This document shows, one piece after another, positions 53,915-62,502 of a stretch of 64,000 bases of DNA (position 1 is its first letter; each line of letters starts with the position of its first letter). The stretch covers positions 1 through 64,000 of the forward strand of contig PAPR01000048.1 of NCBI GenBank assembly GCA_002709085.1, given 5' to 3'. Under the pieces are notes generated by a model. That model was not told the DNA's origin. It was given only the letters and a program-made list of their open reading frames with translations, and did not search any database. Made by a program: the position numbers and the translations under genes. The stretch is from Pseudooceanicola sp. GTDB taxonomy: Bacteria > Pseudomonadota > Alphaproteobacteria > Rhodobacterales > Rhodobacteraceae.

Positions 53915-54346
53915 ATGGCACACCCTCCCGAGACGCTCACCCTGCACGCCAGCGCGGTCGCCATTGGCGAGGCGGCGGTGCTGTTCGAGGGCAGCTCCGG
54001 CAGCGGTAAATCCGGGCTTGCCCTGACGCTAATGGCGCTTGGGGCGAGCTTGGTGGCGGATGACCGTGTGGTGCTGCGTCGCTCGGACGACCTCCTCCTC
54101 GCCTCGCCGCCGCAGGCTATTGCGGGTCGAATCGAGGCGCGCGGTGTCGGAATCCTCGGCGCGGCGCATGTTATGGATGTGCCCGTCGCCCTGATCGTCG
54201 ATCTCGACGCGCCAGAGGTCAAGAGGTTGCCGCCACGTCGTAGCCGATCCATGCTGGGGCTCGACATCCCGGTGCTTCACAATATCGGGACTGCATATTT
54301 TGCTCCGGCGATTATTCAGTATCTTAAGGGCGGGCGCCATGCCTGA
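53915..54346 (+). CDS. hprK: HPr kinase/phosphorylase, short alphaproteobacterial form
   Basis: HprK phosphorylates a serine on HPr. The 143-residue protein has only the C-terminal catalytic domain: Walker A GSSGSGKS at residues 26-33, DDRVVLRR, and the signature RIEARGVGIL. It lacks the N-terminal domain of Firmicute HprK (about 310 residues), as usual in this class, and is therefore not broken. ATG 53915 has GGGGCGGG upstream and lies 13 bases after chvG. Confidence 0.94.
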   Translation: MAHPPETLTLHASAVAIGEAAVLFEGSSGSGKSGLALTLMALGASLVADDRVVLRRSDDLLLASPPQAIAGRIEARGVGILGAAHVMDVPVALIVDLDAPEVKRLPPRRSRSMLGLDIPVLHNIGTAYFAPAIIQYLKGGRHA

Positions 54347-54361
54347 GCCAAAGTGACGTAT

Positions 54362-55264
54362 ATGACCAACGAGAGCCAACAGATCGAAAAACCGACCGCG
54401 AGCCGCCGCGTGCTCGTCACTGGACCATCCGGTGCCGGGCGCACGACGGCGATCCGTGCACTGGAGGACCTTGGTTATGAGGCGATCGACAACCTGCCGT
54501 TGTCACTGACGCCGCTACTGCTTGGTGCCTCGTCGGTCGATCGGCCGATGGCGTTGGGCATTGATGCGCGAAACCGCGATTTTTCGACGGCCGCCCTGAT
54601 CGAGATGATCGACACATGGGGCGCGGACCGTAATCGCCCGCTTGAGGTCCTTTACCTCGATTGCAGCCCCGACGTCCTGATGAACCGCTTTTCCGAAACG
54701 CGGCGACGTCACCCAATGGCCCCGGCCGAGACCCCGCGGGACGGTATCGTGCGGGAATTCGATCTGCTGGAGGCGGTGCGCGCCCGCGCCGACATGCTGA
54801 TCGACACGACCGAGATGTCGCCCCACGATCTGCGCGCTGAGATAGAGCGCTTGTTCGCAACCGTCGCCCAGCGCGCTCTGGCTGTGTCGGTCCATAGTTT
54901 CAGCTACAAGCGGGGCTTGCCGCGCGGGCTGGATATGGTCTTTGACACGCGCTTTCTTAACAACCCTTACTGGGATGGCAAATTGCGCGGCTTCAGCGGT
55001 CTGGACAAGGCTGTGCAAGACTATGTCGCCGCCGACCCGCGGTTTGACGGGTTCTTTCAGCGGATCGTGGAATTGATGCTGATGCTGCTGCCTGCCTATG
55101 TGGAGGAGGGCAAAAGCTATCTGGCTATCGGGTTCGGATGTACCGGGGGGCAACACCGCTCGGTCACTATGACCGAACGGGTGGCGATGGCCCTTGCAGA
55201 AGGCGGCTGGCAAGTGTCAATTAGGCACCGAGAGCTTGAGCGCCGCAGTGCGGCGAGGGCCTGA
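54362..55264 (+). CDS. rapZ: RNase adapter protein RapZ
   Basis: RapZ binds glucosamine-6-phosphate, small RNAs and regulators to tune envelope precursor supply. The 300-residue protein has an N-terminal P-loop ATPase domain and the C-terminal domain with [28 protein letters not shown] and [12 protein letters not shown]. The Walker A loop at residues 21-28 is GPSGAGRT, with arginine in place of the usual lysine, so ATP hydrolysis may be weak or lost. The start is placed at ATG 54362; GTG 54353 is possible. It follows hprK after 15 bases. Confidence 0.94.
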   Translation: MTNESQQIEKPTASRRVLVTGPSGAGRTTAIRALEDLGYEAIDNLPLSLTPLLLGASSVDRPMALGIDARNRDFSTAALIEMIDTWGADRNRPLEVLYLDCSPDVLMNRFSETRRRHPMAPAETPRDGIVREFDLLEAVRARADMLIDTTEMSPHDLRAEIERLFATVAQRALAVSVHSFSYKRGLPRGLDMVFDTRFLNNPYWDGKLRGFSGLDKAVQDYVAADPRFDGFFQRIVELMLMLLPAYVEEGKSYLAIGFGCTGGQHRSVTMTERVAMALAEGGWQVSIRHRELERRSAARA

Positions 55265-55267
55265 GGG

Positions 55268-55720
55268 ATGGGAATGAATGATTTGACTGCCATTCGGGCG
55301 GACACGCATCAGGAAGGACATCTGCCTGTGATTGGGATCGTAATCGTGGCACATGGTGGATTGGCGCGGGAATACCTCTTGGCGGTCGAACACGTTGTCG
55401 GGACCCAGGAAGGTATCCGCACCGTCGCGATTGATGCCAACCACGATCGCGCCAGCAAGCAGGCGGAAATCTGTGACGCGGCGAACAGTGTCGATCAGGG
55501 TGGTGGAGTCGTGGTCGTGGTGGACATGTTCGGCGGCTCACCCTCCAACCTGTCGATGATGGCGTGCCGCCCCGATGATCGCCGGATCCTATACGGCGCG
55601 AACCTGCCTTTGCTGATCAAGCTTGCCAAATGCCGCCAGAAACCTTTGGGCGATGCAGTGCGTGCCGCGACGGAAGCCGGGCGCAAATATATTGACAGCC
55701 AGAACGTCAGTACGGCCTGA
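55268..55720 (+). CDS. PTS EIIA component, mannose family
   Basis: This is the EIIA-Man domain protein of the incomplete regulatory PTS. The fold has the phosphorylated histidine in VIGIVIVAHGGLAREYL (His29 from this start) and VVVVDMFGGSPSNLSMM. No EIIB or EIIC sugar permease is nearby, so it signals and does not import sugar. The 20 residues before VIGIV are not usual, and GTG 55328 could be the true start. It lies 3 bases after rapZ and 7 before ptsH. Confidence 0.92.
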   Translation: MGMNDLTAIRADTHQEGHLPVIGIVIVAHGGLAREYLLAVEHVVGTQEGIRTVAIDANHDRASKQAEICDAANSVDQGGGVVVVVDMFGGSPSNLSMMACRPDDRRILYGANLPLLIKLAKCRQKPLGDAVRAATEAGRKYIDSQNVSTA

Positions 55721-55727
55721 TCCCACT

Positions 55728-56006
55728 ATGACCCAGACAGTGACCCGCACGCATAAGATCGTGAATGTAAAAGGGCTGCATGCCCGTGCCTCCGCCAAAC
55801 TGGTCGAGGTTGTCGAAGGATTCGACGCCCGCGCCGAGATCAGCCGCGATGGGCTGAGCGCCGGCGGAGACAGCATCATGGGGCTTTTGATGTTGGCAGC
55901 CTCCAACGGAAGCACTATTGAGGTCGAAACCTCGGGACCAGATGCGGAAGCCTTGGCCGACGCGCTTCAGTCGTTGGTTGCAGATCGGTTTGGCGAAGAC
56001 ATGTGA
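55728..56006 (+). CDS. ptsH: Phosphocarrier protein HPr
   Basis: The 92-residue HPr carries the EI-phosphorylated histidine at 18 (KGLHARASAKLV) and the HprK target serine at 49 (GGDSIMGLLMLAA). Both sites are intact, so HPr can report both PEP supply and HprK activity. EI itself is not in the window. ATG 55728 is clear. Its stop overlaps the next gene by 4 bases (GTGA). Confidence 0.96.
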   Translation: MTQTVTRTHKIVNVKGLHARASAKLVEVVEGFDARAEISRDGLSAGGDSIMGLLMLAASNGSTIEVETSGPDAEALADALQSLVADRFGEDM

Positions 56007-56968
56007 TCGAAGGGGCCGGGCCCCGCGACAGGAAGGCTGGGGGACGACCCTTGGTGAATACCACGCAGAACCAAAGCAAACCCGCACGGCGCGCGGGATC
56101 CCCCGCTGACGCCGAAGCCGCGGCGATTTCCTTTACCAAATATGATCGCGAGTCCCTGACTTATTCGACCTCTTTCGAGGATCCCTGGCGACGTAATGTG
56201 ATCCGCGTGATCGAGTGGATGACCGGCAAGATCTCCATCATCCGCATGATCCGAAAGTTCGAGAAGCAGGGTGCGCCGCAGGGACAGGCGTTCTGGCGGG
56301 CGACGCTGGATGTCATGGGCATCGACTTGATGACGCCAGCCGAGCAATTGCAGCGCATTCCGACCCAAGGGCCGGTCGTCGTGGTAGCAAACCACCCTCA
56401 CGGCATGGTCGATGGCATGATCCTCGCCGATCTGATCGGGCGGGTGCGCAACGACTACAAGATCCTGACGCGTCAATTGCTGACCGGCATAGACGAAGTC
56501 GCTTCAAGCTACATGATTCCGGTGCCCTTTCCGCATGACGCAGACGCGCAGCGAAAATCGGTCGAGATGCGCGCAAAGGCGATGGCCCATTTGAAGGAAG
56601 GCGGGCTTGTCACGCTGTTCCCCTCCGGTGTGGTTGCGGCGTCCGACTCCATGTTCGGCCCGGCGATCGAGGCTGAGTGGAACGTCTTTACCGCGCAATT
56701 GATCCGCCGCTCCGGTGCACGGGTGGTGCCGATCTTTTTTCCCGGTTCGAACAGTCGCTGGTACCAGATGGCCAATCGGGTCAGTCCCATCCTGCGGCAG
56801 GCAATGTTGCTGCATGAGATCGTGCATAGCTGCAATCGTCCCCAATCACCGATTGTCGGGGCGCCGCTGAGCGATGATCAGATGGCCTCCCTCAGCACCG
56901 ATCCTCGCGGGTTCATGGCCTGGCTGCGCGATCATACGCTGGCCCTGGGACAGACCCGACCGGCCTAA
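56003..56968 (+). CDS. Lysophospholipid acyltransferase family protein
   Basis: A PlsC-like acyltransferase of up to 321 residues. The catalytic box is VANHPHGMVDG, a variant of the NHxxxxD motif, and the later blocks are HLKEGGLVTLFPSGVVAAS and RVVPIFFPGSNSRWYQM. It probably acylates lysophospholipid or ornithine-type lipids at the inner membrane. The start at GTG 56003 overlaps the HPr stop and would couple translation; GTG 56054 would remove 17 residues. The gene is unusual as the tail of a PTS operon. Its stop overlaps the convergent gene by 4 bases. Confidence 0.85.
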   Translation: MIEGAGPRDRKAGGRPLVNTTQNQSKPARRAGSPADAEAAAISFTKYDRESLTYSTSFEDPWRRNVIRVIEWMTGKISIIRMIRKFEKQGAPQGQAFWRATLDVMGIDLMTPAEQLQRIPTQGPVVVVANHPHGMVDGMILADLIGRVRNDYKILTRQLLTGIDEVASSYMIPVPFPHDADAQRKSVEMRAKAMAHLKEGGLVTLFPSGVVAASDSMFGPAIEAEWNVFTAQLIRRSGARVVPIFFPGSNSRWYQMANRVSPILRQAMLLHEIVHSCNRPQSPIVGAPLSDDQMASLSTDPRGFMAWLRDHTLALGQTRPA

Positions 56969-57723
56969 GTTCCGCGGATCGCCCGGAACAGCGTCGATGC
57001 CAGCCAGCCTGCGAGGATCGCGATGGAAAGCGACAGGATGCCATAGCTCAACGGGTTTTCCCGTGAGAGCACATAGAGCCAGCGTTCCAACCCGACCTTG
57101 CGCACGTCGATCGCAGTGTCAAAGCGCGAGACGACATGCCCTTCTCGCATCAGGAACACGCGCGCATCATAGCTGCCCTCGGTCAGGTTTGAGGGCAGGG
57201 TTATCCGGGTCCTGAACAGCGTTTGTTGGTCCAGTTGCACGGCGTTCTCAAGGCTTTGGTAGGCCCCGCTTTCGGCCCGAATGCGCAAGAGCGCTTCGAT
57301 GTAATCGGCAGGGTTTTCGGTCATCGAGGCTGCGCCGACCGTCCGGATCGCACGCGGAACGGTGATTGAATGGCGTAAATCCTCGGTGCTGCGAAGAATA
57401 TCTTTCAGGGGTCCGGTCGTGGCTACGGCGTAAAAACTGGGGGCGGCCTGAATGTCCACGGTTTCGACGTTGACCCAGATGCCCAGGCGGCGATCCTTGA
57501 GGTGCATTGTCAGCGGCTCTGCCGGGCCCGCGAGGGTTACGATGACGTCGAGCGGCGGCTCGGTTATGGGGCTCTCACGCTTGACCGCGCCAAAGACCAG
57601 CAGTTCGGAGCCATTGAAATCCGCTGTGATATGCACCCGGTCCTGACTGAGGCCGAGCACGACTTCTTCCTGCGCCGCCAAACGTGTCGCCAGGAAGAGA
57701 AATATCGCGATCCAGCGTTTCAT
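56965..57723 (-). CDS. TIGR02186 family membrane-anchored protein
   Basis: A 252-residue protein with a signal peptide (MKRWIAIFLFLATRLAAQEE), a beta-rich periplasmic domain beginning VVLGLSQDRVHITADFNGSELLVFGAVKRE and a C-terminal transmembrane helix (GILSLSIAILAGWLASTLF). This layout identifies TIGR02186, which is almost always found beside a TSUP permease. Its function is unknown; it may be the periplasmic partner. Start overlaps the permease stop as ATGA. Confidence 0.87.
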   Translation of the reverse strand: MKRWIAIFLFLATRLAAQEEVVLGLSQDRVHITADFNGSELLVFGAVKRESPITEPPLDVIVTLAGPAEPLTMHLKDRRLGIWVNVETVDIQAAPSFYAVATTGPLKDILRSTEDLRHSITVPRAIRTVGAASMTENPADYIEALLRIRAESGAYQSLENAVQLDQQTLFRTRITLPSNLTEGSYDARVFLMREGHVVSRFDTAIDVRKVGLERWLYVLSRENPLSYGILSLSIAILAGWLASTLFRAIRGT

Positions 57724-58643
57724 GAGCTTGTCGCGATCTCGAACATTTCGTCCGGCGGAAGCAACAGATCAAAGGCGAGTTTTCCGCAAACGGCCAGGAC
57801 CAGGATTGCCAGCAAGATGCGCAGCTGCTCTGCGTTTAGCTTTGCGCCGATGCTGGTGCCGAATTGCGCCCCGATGACACCGCCGAGCAACAGCACCACC
57901 GCCAGCGGCATATCGACGGTCTGGTTGGTGACCGCGTGCAGCAGGGTGGTAAAGGCGGTGACGAATATGATCTGAAACAGCGAGGTCCCGATCACGACCT
58001 TGGTGGGCATGTTGAGCAGGTAGATCATCGCCGGGACCATGATGAATCCGCCGCCGACCCCCATGATCGCCGCCAACACGCCAACGGCCATGCCAACGAG
58101 GATCGGCGGGATGACCGAAATATAAAGCCCTGAGGTGCGAAACCGCATCTTGAAGGGCAGGGCGTAGATCCAGCCCCTCTGACGCCGCTTCTTGACGGAT
58201 CCGGCTGTACCCGGCTTGCGCTTGCTCTTGCGTAGGGCGCGCAGGCTTTCGACGAACATCAACATGCCTACCGTGCCGAGGAAGATCACGTAGCACAGGT
58301 TGACCAACAGATCGACTTGTCCCTGACTGCGGAGATAGTTGAAAACGACGATGCCTATCGCCGACCCAATGAGACCCCCGACCAGCAAAACGCTGCCCAT
58401 CTTCAGATCGACGGTCTTGCGCCTGAGATGGGCCAAAACAGCTGAAATCGACGAGGCCACGATCTGATTGGCCGAGGTCGCCACAGCCACGGCGGGCGGT
58501 ATGCCGACAAAGAACAGCAGTGGCGTGATGAGAAATCCGCCACCGACCCCGAACATGCCCGAGAGGATCCCGACGAGCCCGCCGATCCCGAACAACAGGA
58601 ATATGTTCACCGAGACTTCGGCTATGGGCAGGTAGATTTGCAT
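57720..58643 (-). CDS. TSUP family permease (TauE/SafE), TIGR02186-linked
   Basis: A 307-residue membrane protein with the duplicated TSUP motif: GIGGLVGILSGMFGVGGGFLITPLLFFVGIPPAVAVATSANQ and VGMAVGVLAAIMGVGGGFIMVPAMIYLLNMPTKVVIGTSLFQ. A basic loop (RKSKRKPGTAGSVKKRRQR) joins the halves. ATG 58643 is six bases after TTAGGA and fits the family start better than the two ATG/GTG codons before it. It likely exports a sulfur-containing or organic anion with its TIGR02186 partner. Confidence 0.9.
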   Translation of the reverse strand: MQIYLPIAEVSVNIFLLFGIGGLVGILSGMFGVGGGFLITPLLFFVGIPPAVAVATSANQIVASSISAVLAHLRRKTVDLKMGSVLLVGGLIGSAIGIVVFNYLRSQGQVDLLVNLCYVIFLGTVGMLMFVESLRALRKSKRKPGTAGSVKKRRQRGWIYALPFKMRFRTSGLYISVIPPILVGMAVGVLAAIMGVGGGFIMVPAMIYLLNMPTKVVIGTSLFQIIFVTAFTTLLHAVTNQTVDMPLAVVLLLGGVIGAQFGTSIGAKLNAEQLRILLAILVLAVCGKLAFDLLLPPDEMFEIATSS

Positions 58644-58698
58644 GCGCATTCCTAAGCCGCGATGAAACACTGGCGCAAGTTGCTGGTGACGATTTTTA

Positions 58699-59667
58699 TC
58701 AGCGCTCTTTCACATAGGGTTGACCGCCCGCGCGCGGCGGGATCGCCTTGCCGACAAAGCCAGCCAGAATGATCACGGTCAGGATATAGGGCAGGGCGTC
58801 CAGCAACTGTACCTGGACCTTGATGCCGATGGCCGTCTGAATCAGGTCGGGACGCAGCGCGATGGCCTGCAGAAACCCGAAGAGCATCGTGGAATAGAGC
58901 GCGTACCAGGGCCGCCACTTGGCGAAAATCAGTGCCGCCAGAGCGATGAAGCCGCGCCCGGCGGACATATCCTTGACAAAGCCCGCCTGTAGCGCAGTGG
59001 CGAGGTAGGCGCCCGCCACACCGCAGAGGATCCCGCAGATCCCGATTGCGGCGTAGCGCATCCCGACAACCGAAACGCCGGCGGTATCCACGGCGGCAGG
59101 GTTTTCGCCGACGGCACGCAGGCGCAACCCAAAGCGCGTGCGGAACAGGATAAACCACGTCAGCGGCACCATCAGGAAGGCGACGTAGACCAGGATCGTA
59201 TGCCCCGAGATCAACTCGTAGTAGATCGGTCCAAGCAGGGGGACATCGCGCAGGCTTTCCGCGAAGGGCAGGGTGACAGGGCCAAAGCGTCCGTCCCCCG
59301 TCAGAGACGGTGTGCGCCCACCTTGCCGGAACCAGTCCTGCGCAATCAGCACGGTCATGCCCGCGGCAAGGAAGTTGATCGCCACGCCAGAAATCAGCTG
59401 GTTACCGCGGAAGGTGATGGAAGCGACCCCGTGCAGCGCCGAGAGGGCCATGGAGCTGGCGATCCCCGCCAGTAACCCGACCCAGACGGACCCTGTGAGA
59501 TAGGCCGCCGCCGCCGAAAAGAACGCTGCGATCAGCATCTTGCCTTCCAGCCCGATGTCGAAGATGCCCGCGCGTTCAGAAAACAGCCCCGCGAGACAGG
59601 CTAGCAACAATGGGGTGGCCAGTCGGACGGTGGAGTCGAGAACCTGAAGGATGGTGAGGAAATCCAT
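58699..59667 (-). CDS. BMP-type ABC transporter permease 2
   Basis: A 322-residue permease with about 8-10 helices. Family blocks are ATPLLLACLAGLFSERAGIFDIGLEGKMLIAAF and the NPAAVDTAGVSVVGMRYAAIGICGILCGVAGAYL segment, typical of the NupQ/YufQ half of purine nucleoside importers. It is 59 bases after the other permease gene. The whole set (BMP, ATPase, two permeases) is co-oriented. Confidence 0.9.
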   Translation of the reverse strand: MDFLTILQVLDSTVRLATPLLLACLAGLFSERAGIFDIGLEGKMLIAAFFSAAAAYLTGSVWVGLLAGIASSMALSALHGVASITFRGNQLISGVAINFLAAGMTVLIAQDWFRQGGRTPSLTGDGRFGPVTLPFAESLRDVPLLGPIYYELISGHTILVYVAFLMVPLTWFILFRTRFGLRLRAVGENPAAVDTAGVSVVGMRYAAIGICGILCGVAGAYLATALQAGFVKDMSAGRGFIALAALIFAKWRPWYALYSTMLFGFLQAIALRPDLIQTAIGIKVQVQLLDALPYILTVIILAGFVGKAIPPRAGGQPYVKER

Positions 59668-59726
59668 GGCTCAGCTCCGGCAGGTCGCGAGGTTGAATAC
59701 GATGAAGGGCAGGTGCGCCAGCATGC

Positions 59727-60821
59727 TCAGCCCTCCGACTTTCTGAGGGCGAGGAACAACCGCTCCAGCGGCATCCGCACCATGTTGTCGAGCGCCCCGG
59801 TGAAGAGGATCACCAGCGCTTGGATGACCACGATCAATTCGCGAGGGATGTTTGTCCAGAGCGCCAGTTCGGCGCCACCCTGATAGAGGAACCCAAAGAG
59901 CATGGCCGCGACAAAGACGCCGAACGGATGATTGCGCCCCATCAGGGCCACCGCGATCCCGATGAAGCCCGCTCCTTCGGTCATGTTGAGGATCAGCCGC
60001 TCGGCCTCGCCCTGCGTGGTGTTGACCGCCATCATGCCCGCCAGCGCACCCGAGATCAGCATGGAGATCACGATGATCTTGGTCCCGTTGATCCCGGCAT
60101 AGCACGCGCCGGTCTCGGAATAGCCAAAGGCGCGAATTTCGTACCCGAGACGGCTGCGCCAGATCAACAGCCAGACGAGTACGCAGGCGATGACGGCGAG
60201 GAAGAAGCTGACATTTGCCGGTGCGCCCCGGAACAGCGGGGTGGTGGCCGTGGCGAACATATCCTGAAATGTCGGTAGATGCGTCGGTTCGGGAAACTTG
60301 GCCGTGGCCGGGTCCATCGCGCCGACAGGGCGCAGGATATTGACCAGCACGTAGTTCAGTAGCGCAGCGGCGATGAAGTTGAACATGATCGTCGTGATGA
60401 CGATGTGGCTACCGCGTTTCGCCTGCAGATAGGCCGGGATCAACGCCCAGGCCGCGCCGAACAGCGCCGCCCCGATGGAGGAGCCGAGGATCGCCAGCGA
60501 CCAATGCGGCCAGGGGATGTATAAGCAGACCAGCGCCACGCCGAGCCCGCCGATCATCGCCTGACCTTCCCCCCCGATGTTGAACATGCGCGCATGAAAG
60601 GCCACCGCGACGGCCAGCCCGGTAAAGATGAAGTTCGTCGCGTAATAAAGCGTGTAGCCCCAGCCGGCCGAACGCATCAGCGCGCCTTCGACCATCAGCT
60701 TGAACGCCTCGACCGGGCTTTCCCCGATGGCGAGGATGACGAGCGCGGACAGGAAGGCCGCCAGCAGCAGGGAGATCAAGGGGATCAGGACCACATCGGC
60801 CCATGCGGGCATCTTATCCAT
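59727..60821 (-). CDS. BMP-type ABC transporter permease 1
   Basis: A 364-residue permease with about 9 helices and the conserved HARMFNIGGEGQAMIGGLG and GFIGIAVALMGRNHPFGVFVAAMLFG blocks of the NupP/YufP family. Its start overlaps the ATPase stop by 8 bases, so the two are translated together. It forms the heterodimeric channel with the next permease. Confidence 0.9.
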   Translation of the reverse strand: MDKMPAWADVVLIPLISLLLAAFLSALVILAIGESPVEAFKLMVEGALMRSAGWGYTLYYATNFIFTGLAVAVAFHARMFNIGGEGQAMIGGLGVALVCLYIPWPHWSLAILGSSIGAALFGAAWALIPAYLQAKRGSHIVITTIMFNFIAAALLNYVLVNILRPVGAMDPATAKFPEPTHLPTFQDMFATATTPLFRGAPANVSFFLAVIACVLVWLLIWRSRLGYEIRAFGYSETGACYAGINGTKIIVISMLISGALAGMMAVNTTQGEAERLILNMTEGAGFIGIAVALMGRNHPFGVFVAAMLFGFLYQGGAELALWTNIPRELIVVIQALVILFTGALDNMVRMPLERLFLALRKSEG

Positions 60822-62418
60822 GCTTGGGCCTCTCTCCGTGTTCGACCGCGGCGAGGTTTTCCTCGACCGCCTGCCAGTCGGGCTTGTCCGGCGCTTCGGA
60901 AATACCGGCCATCATCAAGCCCAGTTCGCGCTCGTCAGCTACAGCCGGATCGCGTTCGCCCATGAGCTGCCCGTCGAACATCACCGCAATGCGGTCCGAG
61001 AGGGAGCGGACCTCGTCCAGCTCGACCGAGACCAGAAGGATCGCCTTGCCCTCATCGCGCAGGCGGATGATCTCCTGATGGATGAATTCGATGGCCCCGA
61101 TATCGACGCCGCGCGTCGGCTGCCCGATCAGCAGCAGGTCAGGGTTCTTTTCGATCTCGCGCGCCAGAACGATTTTTTGTTGGTTCCCGCCCGAGAAATT
61201 CTTGGCCCTGAGGGTGGGAATGGGCGGGCGGACGTCAAAACGCTCCATCTTGGCGGCGGATTCCGAGACGATGGCGGCATTGTTCATCAACGGCCCGGCG
61301 GACCATTCAGGGTCTCTGTGATAGCCAAAGACCATGTTTTCCCAAGCGGTGAAATCGAGGATCAGACCTTCGTCATGGCGATCTTCGGGCACGTGACCGA
61401 TGCCGCGCGCACGGCGGGACTGCCCGTTGGACCGGTTGCCGGTCAGGTCGATCTGATCGCCGTTCATCATGATCGTGCCGGTGCCCGGACGCATGCCGCC
61501 CAGAACCTCCAGCAGTTCCGACTGGCCATTCCCTGCGACCCCGGCAATGCCGTAGATTTCCCCGGCCCGGACCTCAAAGCTGATGCCCTTGACCCGCTCG
61601 ACACCGGAGGAATCCATGACCTGCAAATCCTTGACCGACAGGACAACATCACCGGGATTGGCCGGTTTCTTGTCGACGCGCAGCAGGACCTTGCGGCCCA
61701 CCATCAACTCGGCGAGTTGCTCTGCACTGGTTTCGGCGGTCTTGACGGTGGCGGTCATCTCGCCGCGCCGCATGACCGACACGGTGTCGGTATATTCCAT
61801 GATTTCCCGCAACTTGTGCGTGATCAGGATGATGGTTTTGCCCTCTTTGCGCAGGTTGTCGAGGATGCGGAACAGGTGGTCGGCCTCGGCGGGCGTGAGA
61901 ACGCCGGTCGGTTCGTCGAGGATCAGGATATCGGCCTGACGATAGAGCGCCTTGAGGATCTCGACTCGCTGTTGATGACCGACCGACAGATCCTGCACCA
62001 ATGCGTCTGGATCGACGTTCAATTCGTACTCTTCGGCCAGTTTCTTCAGCGACTTTCGCGCCTTGGCGATTGAGGGGCGCAGCAAGGCGCCGTCCTCCGC
62101 CCCCAGGATCACGTTCTCAACGACGGTGAAATTCTCCACTAGCTTGAAATGCTGGAACACCATGCCGATCCCGGCGGCGATGGCGGCCTGACTGTCGGGA
62201 ATTTCGGTCTTGGTCCCGTTGATAAAGACCTCGCCCTTGTCGGCCTTGTAAAACCCGTAGAGGATCGACATCAGCGTCGATTTGCCTGCCCCGTTTTCGC
62301 CGATGATGCCGTGGATCGTCCCCGGCATGACGCGGATCGAGATGTCCTTGTTCGCCTGAACCGGGCCGAAGGCTTTGGAGATGCCCTTCAGTTCAATTGC
62401 GGGCGCGGGTCCGGTCAT
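60814..62418 (-). CDS. BMP-type ABC transporter ATPase (double cassette)
   Basis: A 534-residue ATPase with two ABC cassettes. The first has Walker A GENGAGKST, signature LSVGHQQRVEILKAL and Walker B ILILDEPT; the second has GVAGNGQSELLEVL, signature FSGGNQQKIVLAREI and LLLIGQPTRGVD. The second Walker A is degenerate, as usual for this family (NupO, RbsA-like). ATG 62418 is the family start. Confidence 0.93.
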   Translation of the reverse strand: MTGPAPAIELKGISKAFGPVQANKDISIRVMPGTIHGIIGENGAGKSTLMSILYGFYKADKGEVFINGTKTEIPDSQAAIAAGIGMVFQHFKLVENFTVVENVILGAEDGALLRPSIAKARKSLKKLAEEYELNVDPDALVQDLSVGHQQRVEILKALYRQADILILDEPTGVLTPAEADHLFRILDNLRKEGKTIILITHKLREIMEYTDTVSVMRRGEMTATVKTAETSAEQLAELMVGRKVLLRVDKKPANPGDVVLSVKDLQVMDSSGVERVKGISFEVRAGEIYGIAGVAGNGQSELLEVLGGMRPGTGTIMMNGDQIDLTGNRSNGQSRRARGIGHVPEDRHDEGLILDFTAWENMVFGYHRDPEWSAGPLMNNAAIVSESAAKMERFDVRPPIPTLRAKNFSGGNQQKIVLAREIEKNPDLLLIGQPTRGVDIGAIEFIHQEIIRLRDEGKAILLVSVELDEVRSLSDRIAVMFDGQLMGERDPAVADERELGLMMAGISEAPDKPDWQAVEENLAAVEHGERPKHG

Positions 62419-62458
62419 CGCTGGCCTCTTTGTCGCTGGCCTTCGCCAGATTGGCATA

Positions 62459-62482
62459 GGCCGCACCCCGAAGGGGGCGGCC
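62459..62482 (-). other. Stem-loop between the BMP receptor and the ATPase
   Basis: GGCCGC-A-CCCC-GAA-GGGG-GCGGCC folds into a 10-bp GC stem with one bulged A in the 84-base gap. No T run follows on the minus strand, so it is probably a message-stabilising loop that favours receptor synthesis. Confidence 0.6.
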
Positions 62483-62502
62483 CGATCGCATGTCTTAAGG
62501 TC

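Noticed and set aside
53915-54346. Truncated hprK pseudogene
   Set aside because: The 143-residue length equals the normal alphaproteobacterial short form and all kinase motifs are intact.
60700-62073. A 457-codon open frame antisense to the ABC ATPase
   Set aside because: The opposing frame encodes an intact double-cassette ATPase; the antisense product has no recognisable domain.
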